From positions 1 through 64,000 of the forward strand of contig JAJCZR010000037.1 of the NCBI GenBank assembly GCA_029262295.1: a DNA stretch of 64,000 nt, given 5' to 3'. The translations under genes were made by a program, and so were the position numbers. Below the pieces are notes generated by a model. That model was not told the origin of the DNA. It saw only the letters and a list, made by a program, of their open reading frames with translations, and did no database searches. Below, piece by piece: positions 25,279-34,436 of the stretch (within the stretch, counting starts at the first letter, position 1; every line of letters starts with the position of its first letter). This DNA is from Deltaproteobacteria bacterium. GTDB taxonomy: Bacteria; Desulfobacterota_D; UBA1144; Nemesobacterales; Nemesobacteraceae.

Positions 25279-27465
25279 CTAGTTTATATCAGCCAGATAG
25301 TAAAGAAGATTCCTTACTTCTTTAACAGAAGGCAACCTGTATTTTGCTTTGGAAGGCCCAAACCCAACTTTTATTGAATAAGCATCATCTGGAAGCACCT
25401 CAAATACATACTCGTCAGTCCAGTCATCACCAATGGATATGATCGTATCCCATTTAGCTGATTCAAGCCACCTGAGAGCCGCCCTTCCTTTATTTATGGA
25501 TGTGTACTTTATTTCTATCACTTTATTTCCTTCAAGCACACCTACACCCAAATTTGATATAAGATGGGAAAGGGTATCTTTAAGTTCCCCTACCCTCACA
25601 TTTGAAAGGGCAGGATCAACATTTCTGTAGTGCCATGCAATTGAGTAGGCCTTCTCTTCAATTAGTGAACCCGGGGTCCTGTCTACAAACAACTCTAAGA
25701 TAGGCCTTACTTCCTCTTTCCACTCATCTGAAAGGGTATCAATCATCTTCCAGTCTTTACCATCCATTATCCACAAACCATGCTCTGCAGAAAGCCCATT
25801 AGTAAGTCCATTTAGCCATAATCCAAGTGAGTCTTTATCCCTTCCGCTTATTACAACCACTTCATTCTTTGGATTTTTTGAAAGTACCTTTAAAATCTTA
25901 CAGAGTTCTTTATCAGGCTTTGCATCTGCGGGATTTTTTACAAAAGGCACCATCGATCCATCATAATCGAGAAGAAATAAACAGTTTTTACCTTTTTTAT
26001 ACTTTTCAAAAAGTTCATCAATTGTTTCAGAGTTTAATTTTTTTGAAAGCATATTGTCCTGAACTTCCTTTATATGGTTTAGTCTTTCCATAAAATCTTC
26101 AGTCCAGACTTTTAGGTCATACCTCTTAAGGCGCTTTTGCATACTGTTCATTCGTTTTTTCTGTTCAGGTTTATCCATGTCTATTGCAGTCTTAAGAGCA
26201 TTAGAAGTAGCTTCAAGATCATTTGGGTTTATAATAAGGGCCTCACTTAGTTCCTTAGCAGTCCCAGCCATCTCACCTAATATCAGAACCCCGGTTTTAT
26301 CATTTCTAGCGGCAACGTATTCCTTAGCAATAAGGTTCATCCCATCCCTTAGCGGGGTAATAAAAAGGACATCTGCGATCAGATAAAGTGCTATGAGATT
26401 ATCAAAATCAAATGATCTATACATATAATGGATTGGGTTCCATGATATAGTCCCATGATTTCCGTTAATGTTTCCAACTAGTGTATCAACTTCAGATTTG
26501 AGCATTTTATAATGAGTCACTTCAGTTCTGGATGGTACAGCCACAAGTATCAACAAAACCTTTTCCTTTAAATCAGGGTTTTGCTCTAAAAAAAGATCAT
26601 ATGCCTTTAACCTTTCAGGAATACCTTTTGAATAATCCAGCCGATCAATAGAAAGAATAATTTTGTAATTTCCACTCAACGATTTGGTAATTTCCTTAAT
26701 ATTTTTTTTAACTTCTGATTTTTTATGGGCAGTTGAAAACTTTTTGTAATCAATACCCATTGGGAATGTGTCCATCTTCACAGCTCTTTTACCTACAAAA
26801 AGCTGGCCAAGAGAGTGCTCATAACCAAGAATTCTTCTTGCACTTTCTGCAAAGTGGCGCACATAATCAAATGTATGAAATCCAATTAGATCAGAGCCAA
26901 GAAGTCCGTTAATAATATCTTTGCACCAAGGTATTAATCTGAATATCTCAGATGAGGGAAAAGGAATATGAAGAAAAAAGCCAATATTTGAATTTTCAAG
27001 ATTTGCCCTTATTAATTTTGGCAGAAGCATTAAATGATAGTCGTGAACCCAGATATAGTCACCTTCATCTGCAACTTTAAGGACAGCTTCGCAAAACTTC
27101 TCATTTACCTCAACATAAGATTCCCAAAACTCTTTATCATATATCCCATACTGAACAAAATAATGGAATAATGGCCAAATGATTTCATTACAAAACCCCT
27201 GATAATAAGATTCTATTTCATCTGAGCTTAAATACACCGGATGAAATTTATTCTTACCAAGTTCTTTTTCTATCTCTTTTAACTCTTTTTTTGATCTGTT
27301 TTCATGATCGATTCCCGGCCATCCAATCCAGTGTTTTTCATACTCACTTTCTAGAGAACTCAGGCCAGTTGCCACACCACCCATGCTTGGCTCAAAAGTG
27401 AGTTTGTCATTTTGCTCCTTGACTGTTACTGGAAGTCTATTCGAAACTATTATTAGTTTTTTCAT
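25279..27465 (-). CDS. otsAB: Bifunctional trehalose-6-phosphate synthase/phosphatase (OtsA-OtsB fusion)
   Basis: 728 aa. The first 470 residues are a GT20 glycosyltransferase (IVSNRLPVTV, WVHDYHLMLLPKLIR, SIDRLDYSKGIPERL, PLRDGMNLIAKEYVA). A HAD-type phosphatase follows from about residue 490 (LLDYDGSMVPF, VVISGRD, SIGDDWTDEYVF). The single chain should make trehalose-6-phosphate from UDP-glucose and glucose-6-phosphate and then remove the phosphate, giving the compatible solute trehalose. The fused form is typical of several delta-type and Bacteroidetes lineages. Divergent from ccmG. Confidence 0.95.
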   Translation of the reverse strand: MKKLIIVSNRLPVTVKEQNDKLTFEPSMGGVATGLSSLESEYEKHWIGWPGIDHENRSKKELKEIEKELGKNKFHPVYLSSDEIESYYQGFCNEIIWPLFHYFVQYGIYDKEFWESYVEVNEKFCEAVLKVADEGDYIWVHDYHLMLLPKLIRANLENSNIGFFLHIPFPSSEIFRLIPWCKDIINGLLGSDLIGFHTFDYVRHFAESARRILGYEHSLGQLFVGKRAVKMDTFPMGIDYKKFSTAHKKSEVKKNIKEITKSLSGNYKIILSIDRLDYSKGIPERLKAYDLFLEQNPDLKEKVLLILVAVPSRTEVTHYKMLKSEVDTLVGNINGNHGTISWNPIHYMYRSFDFDNLIALYLIADVLFITPLRDGMNLIAKEYVAARNDKTGVLILGEMAGTAKELSEALIINPNDLEATSNALKTAIDMDKPEQKKRMNSMQKRLKRYDLKVWTEDFMERLNHIKEVQDNMLSKKLNSETIDELFEKYKKGKNCLFLLDYDGSMVPFVKNPADAKPDKELCKILKVLSKNPKNEVVVISGRDKDSLGLWLNGLTNGLSAEHGLWIMDGKDWKMIDTLSDEWKEEVRPILELFVDRTPGSLIEEKAYSIAWHYRNVDPALSNVRVGELKDTLSHLISNLGVGVLEGNKVIEIKYTSINKGRAALRWLESAKWDTIISIGDDWTDEYVFEVLPDDAYSIKVGFGPSKAKYRLPSVKEVRNLLYYLADIN

Positions 27466-27608
27466 TATGGTTAATTCTGAAATATGGCACTTTAGGTATG
27501 CATAATTTTAATATGGTTTAAATTTTAACTATCTCAATTATACTAACATCTACTGCTTATTAATAAAAAACATTAACCTAGTATTAATATTGTATTTTGC
27601 ACTAATCA

Positions 27609-28157
27609 ATGAAAATATTTAAAACCATTTATAGAATTATTACGCTTGGATTAATAATATTTCTTTTATTCATAATGTACAATGCGCTCTTTGGTGAAAA
27701 GAAGATTGCCACTTTCTCACCTCTGGTAGGAAAACCCGCACCAGAATTCTCTCTTAAAACTTTTGACGGAAAAAAGGTTAAACTCTCCGATTATAAGGGA
27801 AAGGCACTTTTGGTAAATTTTTGGGCTTCTTGGTGTAATCCATGTAAAGTGGAAGCCCCAGCACTTGAGAAATCCTATAAAGACCTTTCCGGCAAAAATG
27901 TTGAATTTCTTGCAGTGAATGTACTAGATGATCAGAAAAGTGCTAAAAGATATTTATCCTTGTTTGGGGGATCGTTCCCACATCTATACGATGAGGATAA
28001 AATAATACATTTAGATTACGGAGTAGAGGGAGTTCCTGAGACTTTCTTTATAAACCCGGAGGGGATTATCACTGATAAATATAGAGGGCCCCTAACAGAA
28101 GATATAATTGCTGTATTTATCAAAAAAGCACTAACGCTTAATGGAGAAACTTCTTGA
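27609..28157 (+). CDS. ccmG: Periplasmic thiol-disulfide oxidoreductase CcmG/DsbE
   Basis: 182 aa. N-terminal membrane anchor (about residues 10-27, no lipobox), then a TlpA-type thioredoxin domain with NFWASWCNPCKVEAP and the cis-Pro GVEGVPETFFIN. The EGVPETF segment is characteristic of CcmG, which keeps apocytochrome CxxCH cysteines reduced for haem attachment. Directly followed by ccmH, with the ccmG stop overlapping the ccmH start. These two are separated by 26 kb from the rest of the ccm genes in this window. Confidence 0.92.
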   Translation: MKIFKTIYRIITLGLIIFLLFIMYNALFGEKKIATFSPLVGKPAPEFSLKTFDGKKVKLSDYKGKALLVNFWASWCNPCKVEAPALEKSYKDLSGKNVEFLAVNVLDDQKSAKRYLSLFGGSFPHLYDEDKIIHLDYGVEGVPETFFINPEGIITDKYRGPLTEDIIAVFIKKALTLNGETS

Positions 28158-28603
28158 AAATAATATTTATTTTGATCCTTATTATTCTCTCCAACCCTTT
28201 ACATTCTTACTCAGATACAGTTGAAGACCAGGTAACCGATATTGCCGGGGAGCTTTTATGCCCAGTCTGTCAGGGGCAAAGTGTTGCTGAATCAAACTCA
28301 CAGCTTGCCCAGGATATGAGGGCAACAATAAGAAAAAAACTGAAGGAAGGCGAATCAAAAGAAGAGATAATAAGTTATTTCAGGGCAAGTTATGGTGACA
28401 CTATTCTTGGTTCACCCCCACTAAAGGGAATTAACCTTTTTTTGTGGTTGCTTCCTGTTATATCACTTTCAATTGGAGTAATTATTATTTTTAGAGTTCT
28501 TCAAACCTATAAAAAGCCGTCTGATGTAACTAATAATGAAAAACCTGATCCTGAATATATTGAAAAAATTGAAAAAGAACTAGAAGATTCAAAAGATACT
28601 TAA
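28154..28603 (+). CDS. ccmH: Cytochrome c-type biogenesis protein CcmH
   Basis: 149 aa. Signal peptide, then the CcmH redox motif ELLCPVCQGQSVAESNS, then the three-helix domain with SKEEIISYFRASYGDTIL, and a C-terminal transmembrane helix (about residues 97-117). CcmH presents apocytochrome c to CcmF. Translation starts at a TTG (28154) that overlaps the TGA of ccmG. Only the short form is present, without the CcmI-like TPR domain; a CcmI-like small protein is encoded at 54.7 kb. Confidence 0.92.
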   Translation: MKIIFILILIILSNPLHSYSDTVEDQVTDIAGELLCPVCQGQSVAESNSQLAQDMRATIRKKLKEGESKEEIISYFRASYGDTILGSPPLKGINLFLWLLPVISLSIGVIIIFRVLQTYKKPSDVTNNEKPDPEYIEKIEKELEDSKDT

Positions 28604-28612
28604 TTTTTCACA

Positions 28613-29278
28613 TCAAATAGAAAAGGTTTCTCCATCAAACTTTTCATTCACTGTAAACTCTGAAACTGATTTTCTAGATAATCTTGTCAACTGTTTTACC
28701 GGCTTTCCAAGTGGAATAAGTGCACTTATCGCATAGTGATCAGGAATGTTAAAGCACTGCTTTAACTTTGGCTCTTGAGTTACTGGAATTGTTGTAATTC
28801 TTCCACCAAGACCTTCATTTCTGGCTGCAAGCAATATATTCCAGACAAATGTATAAATTGATGCCCCGGATATTACTCCAACCCTGTCTAGATATTGATC
28901 CATTGCTGCAACAACCTTCAAATCAATACAGGTAATAAGTACTACTGGGGCTTTAACATAAGTCATTTGCAGAAGTGGTGATGGCGGTGTGTTTTCAATT
29001 GTCTTTTCATCTACCAAAGTTGAATCAATTGTATTCCAGGGATTTTCACCAGCATTTCGCTGAGCAGCATATCTTTTGGCCCCGGGTATTGCAAACTCTG
29101 CAATCTTTTCTTTAGATTCCTCACTTCTAACAATAATTACCTTCCAACCCTGACGATTTCCTCCACTTGGGGCAAAGCGGGCATTATCCAGAATTCTATA
29201 TATAAGTTCATCTCTGACTGGATCATTCGTAAACTCCCTTGCTGAAAAAGTTGTACGCATCACATCGAAAAGCTCCAT
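28613..29278 (-). CDS. Nitroreductase-family FMN oxidoreductase
   Basis: 221 aa. RTTFSAREFTNDPV followed by ILDNARFAPSGGNRQGWKVIIVR is the FMN-binding N-terminus, and GLGGRITTIPV near the C-terminus closes the cofactor site. Such dimeric flavoproteins reduce nitro groups, quinones or enones; the natural substrate is not predictable. A strong ribosome site (AAGGAG) precedes the ATG at 29278. It converges with ccmH (9 bp apart) and stands alone. Confidence 0.88.
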   Translation of the reverse strand: MELFDVMRTTFSAREFTNDPVRDELIYRILDNARFAPSGGNRQGWKVIIVRSEESKEKIAEFAIPGAKRYAAQRNAGENPWNTIDSTLVDEKTIENTPPSPLLQMTYVKAPVVLITCIDLKVVAAMDQYLDRVGVISGASIYTFVWNILLAARNEGLGGRITTIPVTQEPKLKQCFNIPDHYAISALIPLGKPVKQLTRLSRKSVSEFTVNEKFDGETFSI

Positions 29279-29344
29279 TAATTATCTCCTTAAAAATTAG
29301 TAATTATTCTGCATATCAAAGGCTATACTATATGACAAAATTCA

Positions 29345-29806
29345 ATGTTAACAAGAAAACAACATCTACCTATATTACTTTCAATTCTTTTAATTTCTCT
29401 CATTTTTATGCACTCTGTATATGCAAAAGACATAAAGAAGAAAGTTATTAAAGAAACCCAACTAGATGAACAAATAGAGTTGTTTTGCAATGAATATTGC
29501 CAGGGGAACAAGAAAAAAGGTTATTTAAAAAGTATTACACTAGATAAGATTAACCCTGATAATTATAGAGTGGTTGGAAGAGCGGCACTTCAGAGTAAAC
29601 ATGTGTATGCAAACTATGTTGTCTATAACCACACTGTAATAATTAATACATTTGGAACTTTAAATCCAAATAGCTGTGAACTCAGGGTTGATGAAATATT
29701 TGTACAAAATGATTTTAACAATATTTTCACAAAACTTATTCAAAACCAGTCAGATATTATTGGGAGGAAGGAGTCAGTGCCTGATTGTAAGAAATTTTTA
29801 AATTGA
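29345..29806 (+). CDS. Secreted protein of unknown function
   Basis: 153 aa. A signal peptide (hydrophobic to about residue 27, HSVYA-K) and four cysteines in the mature part (two close together in FCNEYCQG, then NSCEL and VPDCKK), suggesting disulfide-bonded periplasmic protein. The middle repeats short strands (YRVVGRAALQSKHVYANYVVYNHTVI), possibly a small beta-rich domain. I recognise no family. It overlaps the end of the convergent gene by 50 bp, unusual even in this compact window. Confidence 0.6.
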   Translation: MLTRKQHLPILLSILLISLIFMHSVYAKDIKKKVIKETQLDEQIELFCNEYCQGNKKKGYLKSITLDKINPDNYRVVGRAALQSKHVYANYVVYNHTVIINTFGTLNPNSCELRVDEIFVQNDFNNIFTKLIQNQSDIIGRKESVPDCKKFLN

Positions 29807-31058
29807 TTTTTGAAAACACTTCTTCATAGTTTGGGTTATCTACATCCACAAAAATAAATTTATTATCAATTATTTCTTTACTCAAAAAAGGATATTTAGG
29901 TGATACTTTCTTATATAAAACTATAACTTGAGGAATATTTGTAATATCAAAATAAACAGCAAGAAATTTTGGAATCATACTTTGTTGATTACCAACTAAT
30001 ATGATATCTGCCTCAAATATTGAGTGAATGAGGCTGTGTAGTTTTTCCTTATCTTCTCCAATAATTAATTTAGAATTTCTAATGCTTTTAAGTATTTTGA
30101 AATAATTTCTATCATAGTCACTTTCACTTTTTATCAATAAGAATTTCTGTTTTTTTGTTAATTTAAGCTTATCAGCTCTATTGTAAATTCCTTTAAAAGC
30201 TCTTTTGAAGCCATCTGAAAAAAAAATGATTGAAAATTTATTTTCATCATAAAAAGAAACTAGTTTTTCTAAAAAGTTTTTAAATACATATGCTTCAATA
30301 TTCCTGTGACTCTTTATTTGTGCGAGACTATCAAGTTCCTCAAAGGAATCCTCGATGTACTTATACATAGAATATGAAGATATATAAGTTTTCCATGGTG
30401 TTTTAATTACACCAGTATCGCCTTGTCTTATATGAACTAGTACTTTTAACTTTTTATCATCAAATTTAGACACAAAATTACTGTTTTCTCTTTGTTCAAA
30501 ATATTTTTCCCTTAATTCTAATTCATTTTGAGATAACGGAATATTTAAAAAAATAGGTTTTAGTAAACTTCTTCCCGATTGTTGCATCTTAAAAAGGATA
30601 AACTTGTGGGAGTTGCTACAACTTGATAAAGCTTTTTTAATAGAATTCTTGAGATTATTTAGTGAATTTTCATTGTTTTTGCAAACAAGTTCATTGTCAA
30701 AAACAACTTCAATTTTTGAAAAATTATTAAGGTTTAAAGTCTTATTTCTTTCATTCAAAGACTTATTAAAACCTATAAAATCAAACACATCTGAATTAGG
30801 ATTGATTTTCAACTTAATTTTCTCTAAAACTTTTTGAAATCTTAAAAGTATTTTCAGAAACAAGTTGTTTGAATTTAATTCTCTAATGTCAGAGCTTCTG
30901 GAGGATTTAAAATCAGTATGATAGTATTGAAAACCCATTGAACAACCCAGTCTATATAGTGCATCAAACTGGTTTAATTTATCCGTAAAACCTGAAACTT
31001 TTGTTGGAATTATAGTAAAACAAGTTTTTTGTTTTGCCTGAAATTCTTTATTAGTCAT
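29757..31058 (-). CDS. Putative glycosyltransferase, fucosyltransferase-like
   Basis: 433 aa, no membrane helix. The segment GFTDKLNQFDALYRLGCSMG resembles the GxxNQLxQ...LG start of GT11/NodZ/POFUT-like enzymes, and VLVHIRQGDTG matches their HxRxGD sugar-nucleotide motif; near the C-terminus ADIILVGNQQSMIPKFLAVYF fits the acceptor/phosphate helix. It is very rich in Asn, Lys, Phe and Ser, unlike its neighbours, which suggests horizontal acquisition or relaxed selection. Only one such gene is present; acceptor unknown. Family call is by motif only. Confidence 0.55.
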   Translation of the reverse strand: MTNKEFQAKQKTCFTIIPTKVSGFTDKLNQFDALYRLGCSMGFQYYHTDFKSSRSSDIRELNSNNLFLKILLRFQKVLEKIKLKINPNSDVFDFIGFNKSLNERNKTLNLNNFSKIEVVFDNELVCKNNENSLNNLKNSIKKALSSCSNSHKFILFKMQQSGRSLLKPIFLNIPLSQNELELREKYFEQRENSNFVSKFDDKKLKVLVHIRQGDTGVIKTPWKTYISSYSMYKYIEDSFEELDSLAQIKSHRNIEAYVFKNFLEKLVSFYDENKFSIIFFSDGFKRAFKGIYNRADKLKLTKKQKFLLIKSESDYDRNYFKILKSIRNSKLIIGEDKEKLHSLIHSIFEADIILVGNQQSMIPKFLAVYFDITNIPQVIVLYKKVSPKYPFLSKEIIDNKFIFVDVDNPNYEEVFSKINLKISYNQALTPSSQ

Positions 31059-31081
31059 AGAAACATCTTAAAAAACAAACA

Positions 31082-32017
31082 TTAATCAAGAAATTGCTTT
31101 ACTCTATTAATAATAGATTTTAGTTCTGTATTATTATCAAACCATTCTATTTCTTTATCCGCACGAAGCCATGTCATTTGTCGTTTAGAAAATCTTTTTG
31201 AATCTCTTTTAATAACTTCCACAGCCCTATCCAGAGTTAAATTGTTATCCAGATATTGATTAACCTGTTTATAACCGATGGATTTCATAGGTTTAAGATC
31301 AGGACCAAAACCAATATCTCTAAGATTCTTTACTTCGTCAACAAAACCATCTCCAAACATTTGGTCCACTCGTTTATCTATTCTATTTCTCAGATCTTCT
31401 CTTTCAACACCTATTCCAATTTTTAATGTGTCGAATCTTTTATCCTGAAAAGCATGTTCTTCTTGATGTTCGCTGATTGATTTTCCTGTGAGCTGGTAGA
31501 CTTCAAGAGCACGTTCTATTCTTACATAGTCATTTTTATTAATCCTTTTTGCAGATTCGGGATCGATCATTTTCAAGCGTTTATGAAGAGAAGATGTTCC
31601 TTCTTTCTCTCTAAGTTTTTTTAATTCAGCTCTAAATTTCTTATCAACTCCAATATTTTCAAGTAGACCGGAGAGCAAAACCTTCACATAAAGAAAAGTA
31701 CCACCAACAATTATAATTTTTTTTTCTTCTTTTAAGAGTTGTTCAATTTTTGCAAGTGCGAGATCTCTATAGACACCTGCATTACAGTCTTCAGTCGGCT
31801 CTAATACATCTATTAAATGATGTGGAACTTCTTTTCTTTCCTGTATTGTAGGTTTGGCAGTACCTATATCAAGGTATTTATAAATCTGAAGAGAATCGGC
31901 ACTTATAATTGAAGCGCCAATTCTCTTTGCAATCTCTATTCCTAACTTTGTTTTGCCAACGGCTGTTGGACCAAGAATTACAATTAACTTAGGTTTTTTA
32001 TTTTCGCTCTTACTCAA
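31082..32017 (-). CDS. miaA: tRNA dimethylallyltransferase
   Basis: 311 aa. P-loop VILGPTAVGKTKLG, DSLQIYKYLDIGTAKPT, and the zinc-free C-terminal region KSIGYKQV and RDSKRFSKRQMTWLR are diagnostic. It adds dimethylallyl to A37 of UNN-reading tRNAs. The only available start is a TTG at 32017, 6 bp after the pnp stop; no earlier ATG exists. It is the last gene of the RNA operon that starts with rimP. Confidence 0.95.
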   Translation of the reverse strand: MSKSENKKPKLIVILGPTAVGKTKLGIEIAKRIGASIISADSLQIYKYLDIGTAKPTIQERKEVPHHLIDVLEPTEDCNAGVYRDLALAKIEQLLKEEKKIIIVGGTFLYVKVLLSGLLENIGVDKKFRAELKKLREKEGTSSLHKRLKMIDPESAKRINKNDYVRIERALEVYQLTGKSISEHQEEHAFQDKRFDTLKIGIGVEREDLRNRIDKRVDQMFGDGFVDEVKNLRDIGFGPDLKPMKSIGYKQVNQYLDNNLTLDRAVEVIKRDSKRFSKRQMTWLRADKEIEWFDNNTELKSIINRVKQFLD

Positions 32018-32023
32018 ATAACT

Positions 32024-34126
32024 TTACTTATAGTCAGCTATGTTCTCATCCAGTGCAGCTTTTCTGCTCAATCTGACTTTACCATCCCTTTCAACCATGA
32101 TGCATTTTACAAGGACTTCGTCCTTTTCATTTACAACATCTGTAACATTTTTCACCCTTTCATTTGCAAGTTCAGAAATATGCACAAGACCGTCCTTACC
32201 GTTTTTAAGCTCAACAATTGCACCAAAATCGAGGATACGTTTTACTACACCAAGGTATGATTTCCCAACTTCGAGATCTGTTATGAGGTCTTCAATATAT
32301 TTCTTTGCATTTTCACACGATTCTCCATCAGGTGATGCAATATTTATAATCCCATCATCATTGATATCAATCTGTACACCGGTTTCTTCAATAATCTTCT
32401 TGATGGTTTTTCCACCCTGTCCGATTACATCCTTGATCTTGTTTTTATCGATCTGCATTGTTAATATTCTGGGAGCAAATTCAGAAAGTTCGTTACTTGG
32501 AGCATCAATCACTTCTCCCATTTTTGAAAGAATATGCATTCTTCCTTCATGAGCCTGGTTTAAGGCTTTATTAAGAATCTCTTTTGTTATACCCTTTATT
32601 TTTATATCCATCTGAAGAGCGGTAATTCCGTTTTTTGTACCGGCAACTTTGAAATCCATGTCGCCCAGATGATCTTCATCACCAAGAATATCAGAGAGAA
32701 TAACAAATTCTTCCCCTTCTTTTATCAGTCCCATCGCAATCCCTGCCACAGCACCACTAATTGGCACACCAGCATTCATAAGGGAAAGTGAAGAACCACA
32801 AACGGTGGCCATTGAAGATGAACCGTTTGATTCAAGCACTTCTGAGACAATCCTGATTGTGTATGGAAACTCTTCTTTTGGAGGGAGTACAGGCTTGATA
32901 GCCCTTTCTGCTAATGCACCGTGGCCTATTTCCCTTCTGCCCGGGCCTAGCCTAAAGCTTGTCTCTCCAACAGAATAAGGTGGAAAGTTGTAATGAAGCA
33001 TAAAACTTTTTGTAATATCACCATCCAGTGCATCTATTCTTTGTTCATCGTAAGCTGTTCCAAGAGTGGCAACCACAGCAGCCTGGGTTTCTCCCCTTGT
33101 AAACACAGATGAACCGTGAGTCCTGGGAAGAAATCCAATCTCGCTTGTTATTGGCCTTACAGTTGTGAAATCCCTGCCGTCTGGCCTTACTTTCTCATTT
33201 ACAATAATTCCTCTTACCATATCCTTTAAAAGCTTATCGTAAGCCTTTCCAACATGATCTTCCTTTTCTTCAAACCTATCACCAAAGCTCTCCTTCATAT
33301 CTGAAAGAACCTCTCTAACCAGATCACTTCTGGAGGATTTGGAATCTACAATAATATTTTCTCTTAATCTGTCTTTTGCAAAAACCGCAACAGCTTCACT
33401 AACCTCGGCATCTATCTCAGCTTTTTTAACTTCTCTTTTTGGTACTTCAATACCATCTATAAAACGTTTTTGTAAATCAATGAGCTTCCTGGCGGCATCA
33501 TGTGCAAATATCAAGGCATCTACCACTGCTTCCTCACTAACCTCTTTTGAACCACCTTCCACCATTACAAGTGCCTCTTCAGTGCAGACTACTGTAATAT
33601 CCATATCACTTTTTTCAGCCTGTTCTTTTGTAGGGTTTATTATAAACTCCCCGTCAACCCTTCCAACTGTAACCCCTGCAATAGGACCATCAAAAGGTAT
33701 ATCGGAAACCATAATCGCAGCCGATGATGCCGTAAGGGCAAGCACTCCGGGATCATTTTCCTGATCCGATGACATAACTGTTATTATTACCTGAGTGGAA
33801 TAACTAAACTCCTTTGGTATTAATGGCCTGATAGGCCTGTCAATAAGTCTTGAAGTCAGGACTTCAAATTCTGAAGGCCTTCCCTCTCTTTTGAAATATC
33901 CGCCAGGAATTTTTCCTGCGGCATAGGATTTTTCCTGATAGTTTATAGTTAGTGGTAAAAAATCCTCATCAATTCGATCTCTAGATGCAACAACAGTGGC
34001 TAAAACAGATGTTCCGCCGCATGAGGCCAAGACTGCACCACTTGCCTGTTTTGCAAGTTTTCCTGTTTCAAATCTGTAATCTCTTCCAAATAGGTTTTCT
34101 TCTATAACTCTATAGTCGTTCGACAC
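32024..34126 (-). CDS. pnp: Polyribonucleotide nucleotidyltransferase (PNPase)
   Basis: 700 aa from the GTG at 34126, which has AGGAG seven bases upstream; the track's GTG two codons earlier sits almost on the ribosome site. Two RNase PH domains (GGTSVLATVV ... and RTHGSSVFTRGETQ ...), then KH (KDVIGQGGKTIKKI) and S1 (GAIVELKNGKDGLVHISEL). It degrades mRNA 3' to 5' with phosphate and is part of the degradosome in many bacteria. It follows rpsO by 18 bp, the classic rpsO-pnp pair. Confidence 0.97.
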   Translation of the reverse strand: MSNDYRVIEENLFGRDYRFETGKLAKQASGAVLASCGGTSVLATVVASRDRIDEDFLPLTINYQEKSYAAGKIPGGYFKREGRPSEFEVLTSRLIDRPIRPLIPKEFSYSTQVIITVMSSDQENDPGVLALTASSAAIMVSDIPFDGPIAGVTVGRVDGEFIINPTKEQAEKSDMDITVVCTEEALVMVEGGSKEVSEEAVVDALIFAHDAARKLIDLQKRFIDGIEVPKREVKKAEIDAEVSEAVAVFAKDRLRENIIVDSKSSRSDLVREVLSDMKESFGDRFEEKEDHVGKAYDKLLKDMVRGIIVNEKVRPDGRDFTTVRPITSEIGFLPRTHGSSVFTRGETQAAVVATLGTAYDEQRIDALDGDITKSFMLHYNFPPYSVGETSFRLGPGRREIGHGALAERAIKPVLPPKEEFPYTIRIVSEVLESNGSSSMATVCGSSLSLMNAGVPISGAVAGIAMGLIKEGEEFVILSDILGDEDHLGDMDFKVAGTKNGITALQMDIKIKGITKEILNKALNQAHEGRMHILSKMGEVIDAPSNELSEFAPRILTMQIDKNKIKDVIGQGGKTIKKIIEETGVQIDINDDGIINIASPDGESCENAKKYIEDLITDLEVGKSYLGVVKRILDFGAIVELKNGKDGLVHISELANERVKNVTDVVNEKDEVLVKCIMVERDGKVRLSRKAALDENIADYK

Positions 34127-34144
34127 GTTCACTCTCCTTAGGTG

Positions 34145-34414
34145 CTAACGTCTTAGGCCAAGTCTGGCAATTAGTTCACCATATTCGCCTGGCTTAACTC
34201 TTTTTAGATAATTTAGTAATTTTCTTCTTTTAGCAACTAATGAAACCAAACCTTTTCTTGAATGATTGTCCTTCGGTGCATTTTCCATATGAACTGAAAG
34301 TTCCTGTATCCTTTTACTCAGTATTCCCACCTGCACTTCAGCAGAACCTACATCCTGTGGGTGTTTTTGAAACTCACTAATAACCTGAGCTTTGTCTTCG
34401 CTGTCGAGAGCCAT
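34145..34414 (-). CDS. rpsO: Small ribosomal subunit protein uS15
   Basis: 89 aa, the exact family length. FQKHPQDVGSAEVQVGILSKRI and DNHSRKGLVSLVAKRRKLL are the S15 16S rRNA-binding segments. It binds the central domain of 16S rRNA early in 30S assembly and often represses its own mRNA. The ribosome site is strong (GGAGG, 7 bp from the ATG). Only 18 bp separate it from pnp, too little for the processing hairpins that sit between these genes in E. coli. Confidence 0.97.
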   Translation of the reverse strand: MALDSEDKAQVISEFQKHPQDVGSAEVQVGILSKRIQELSVHMENAPKDNHSRKGLVSLVAKRRKLLNYLKRVKPGEYGELIARLGLRR

Positions 34415-34436
34415 TGGCTTCCCTCCTCATAAAATA

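Noticed and set aside
32040-32552. 170-aa plus ORF opposite pnp
   Set aside because: Antisense shadow of the S1/KH coding region; no ribosome site.
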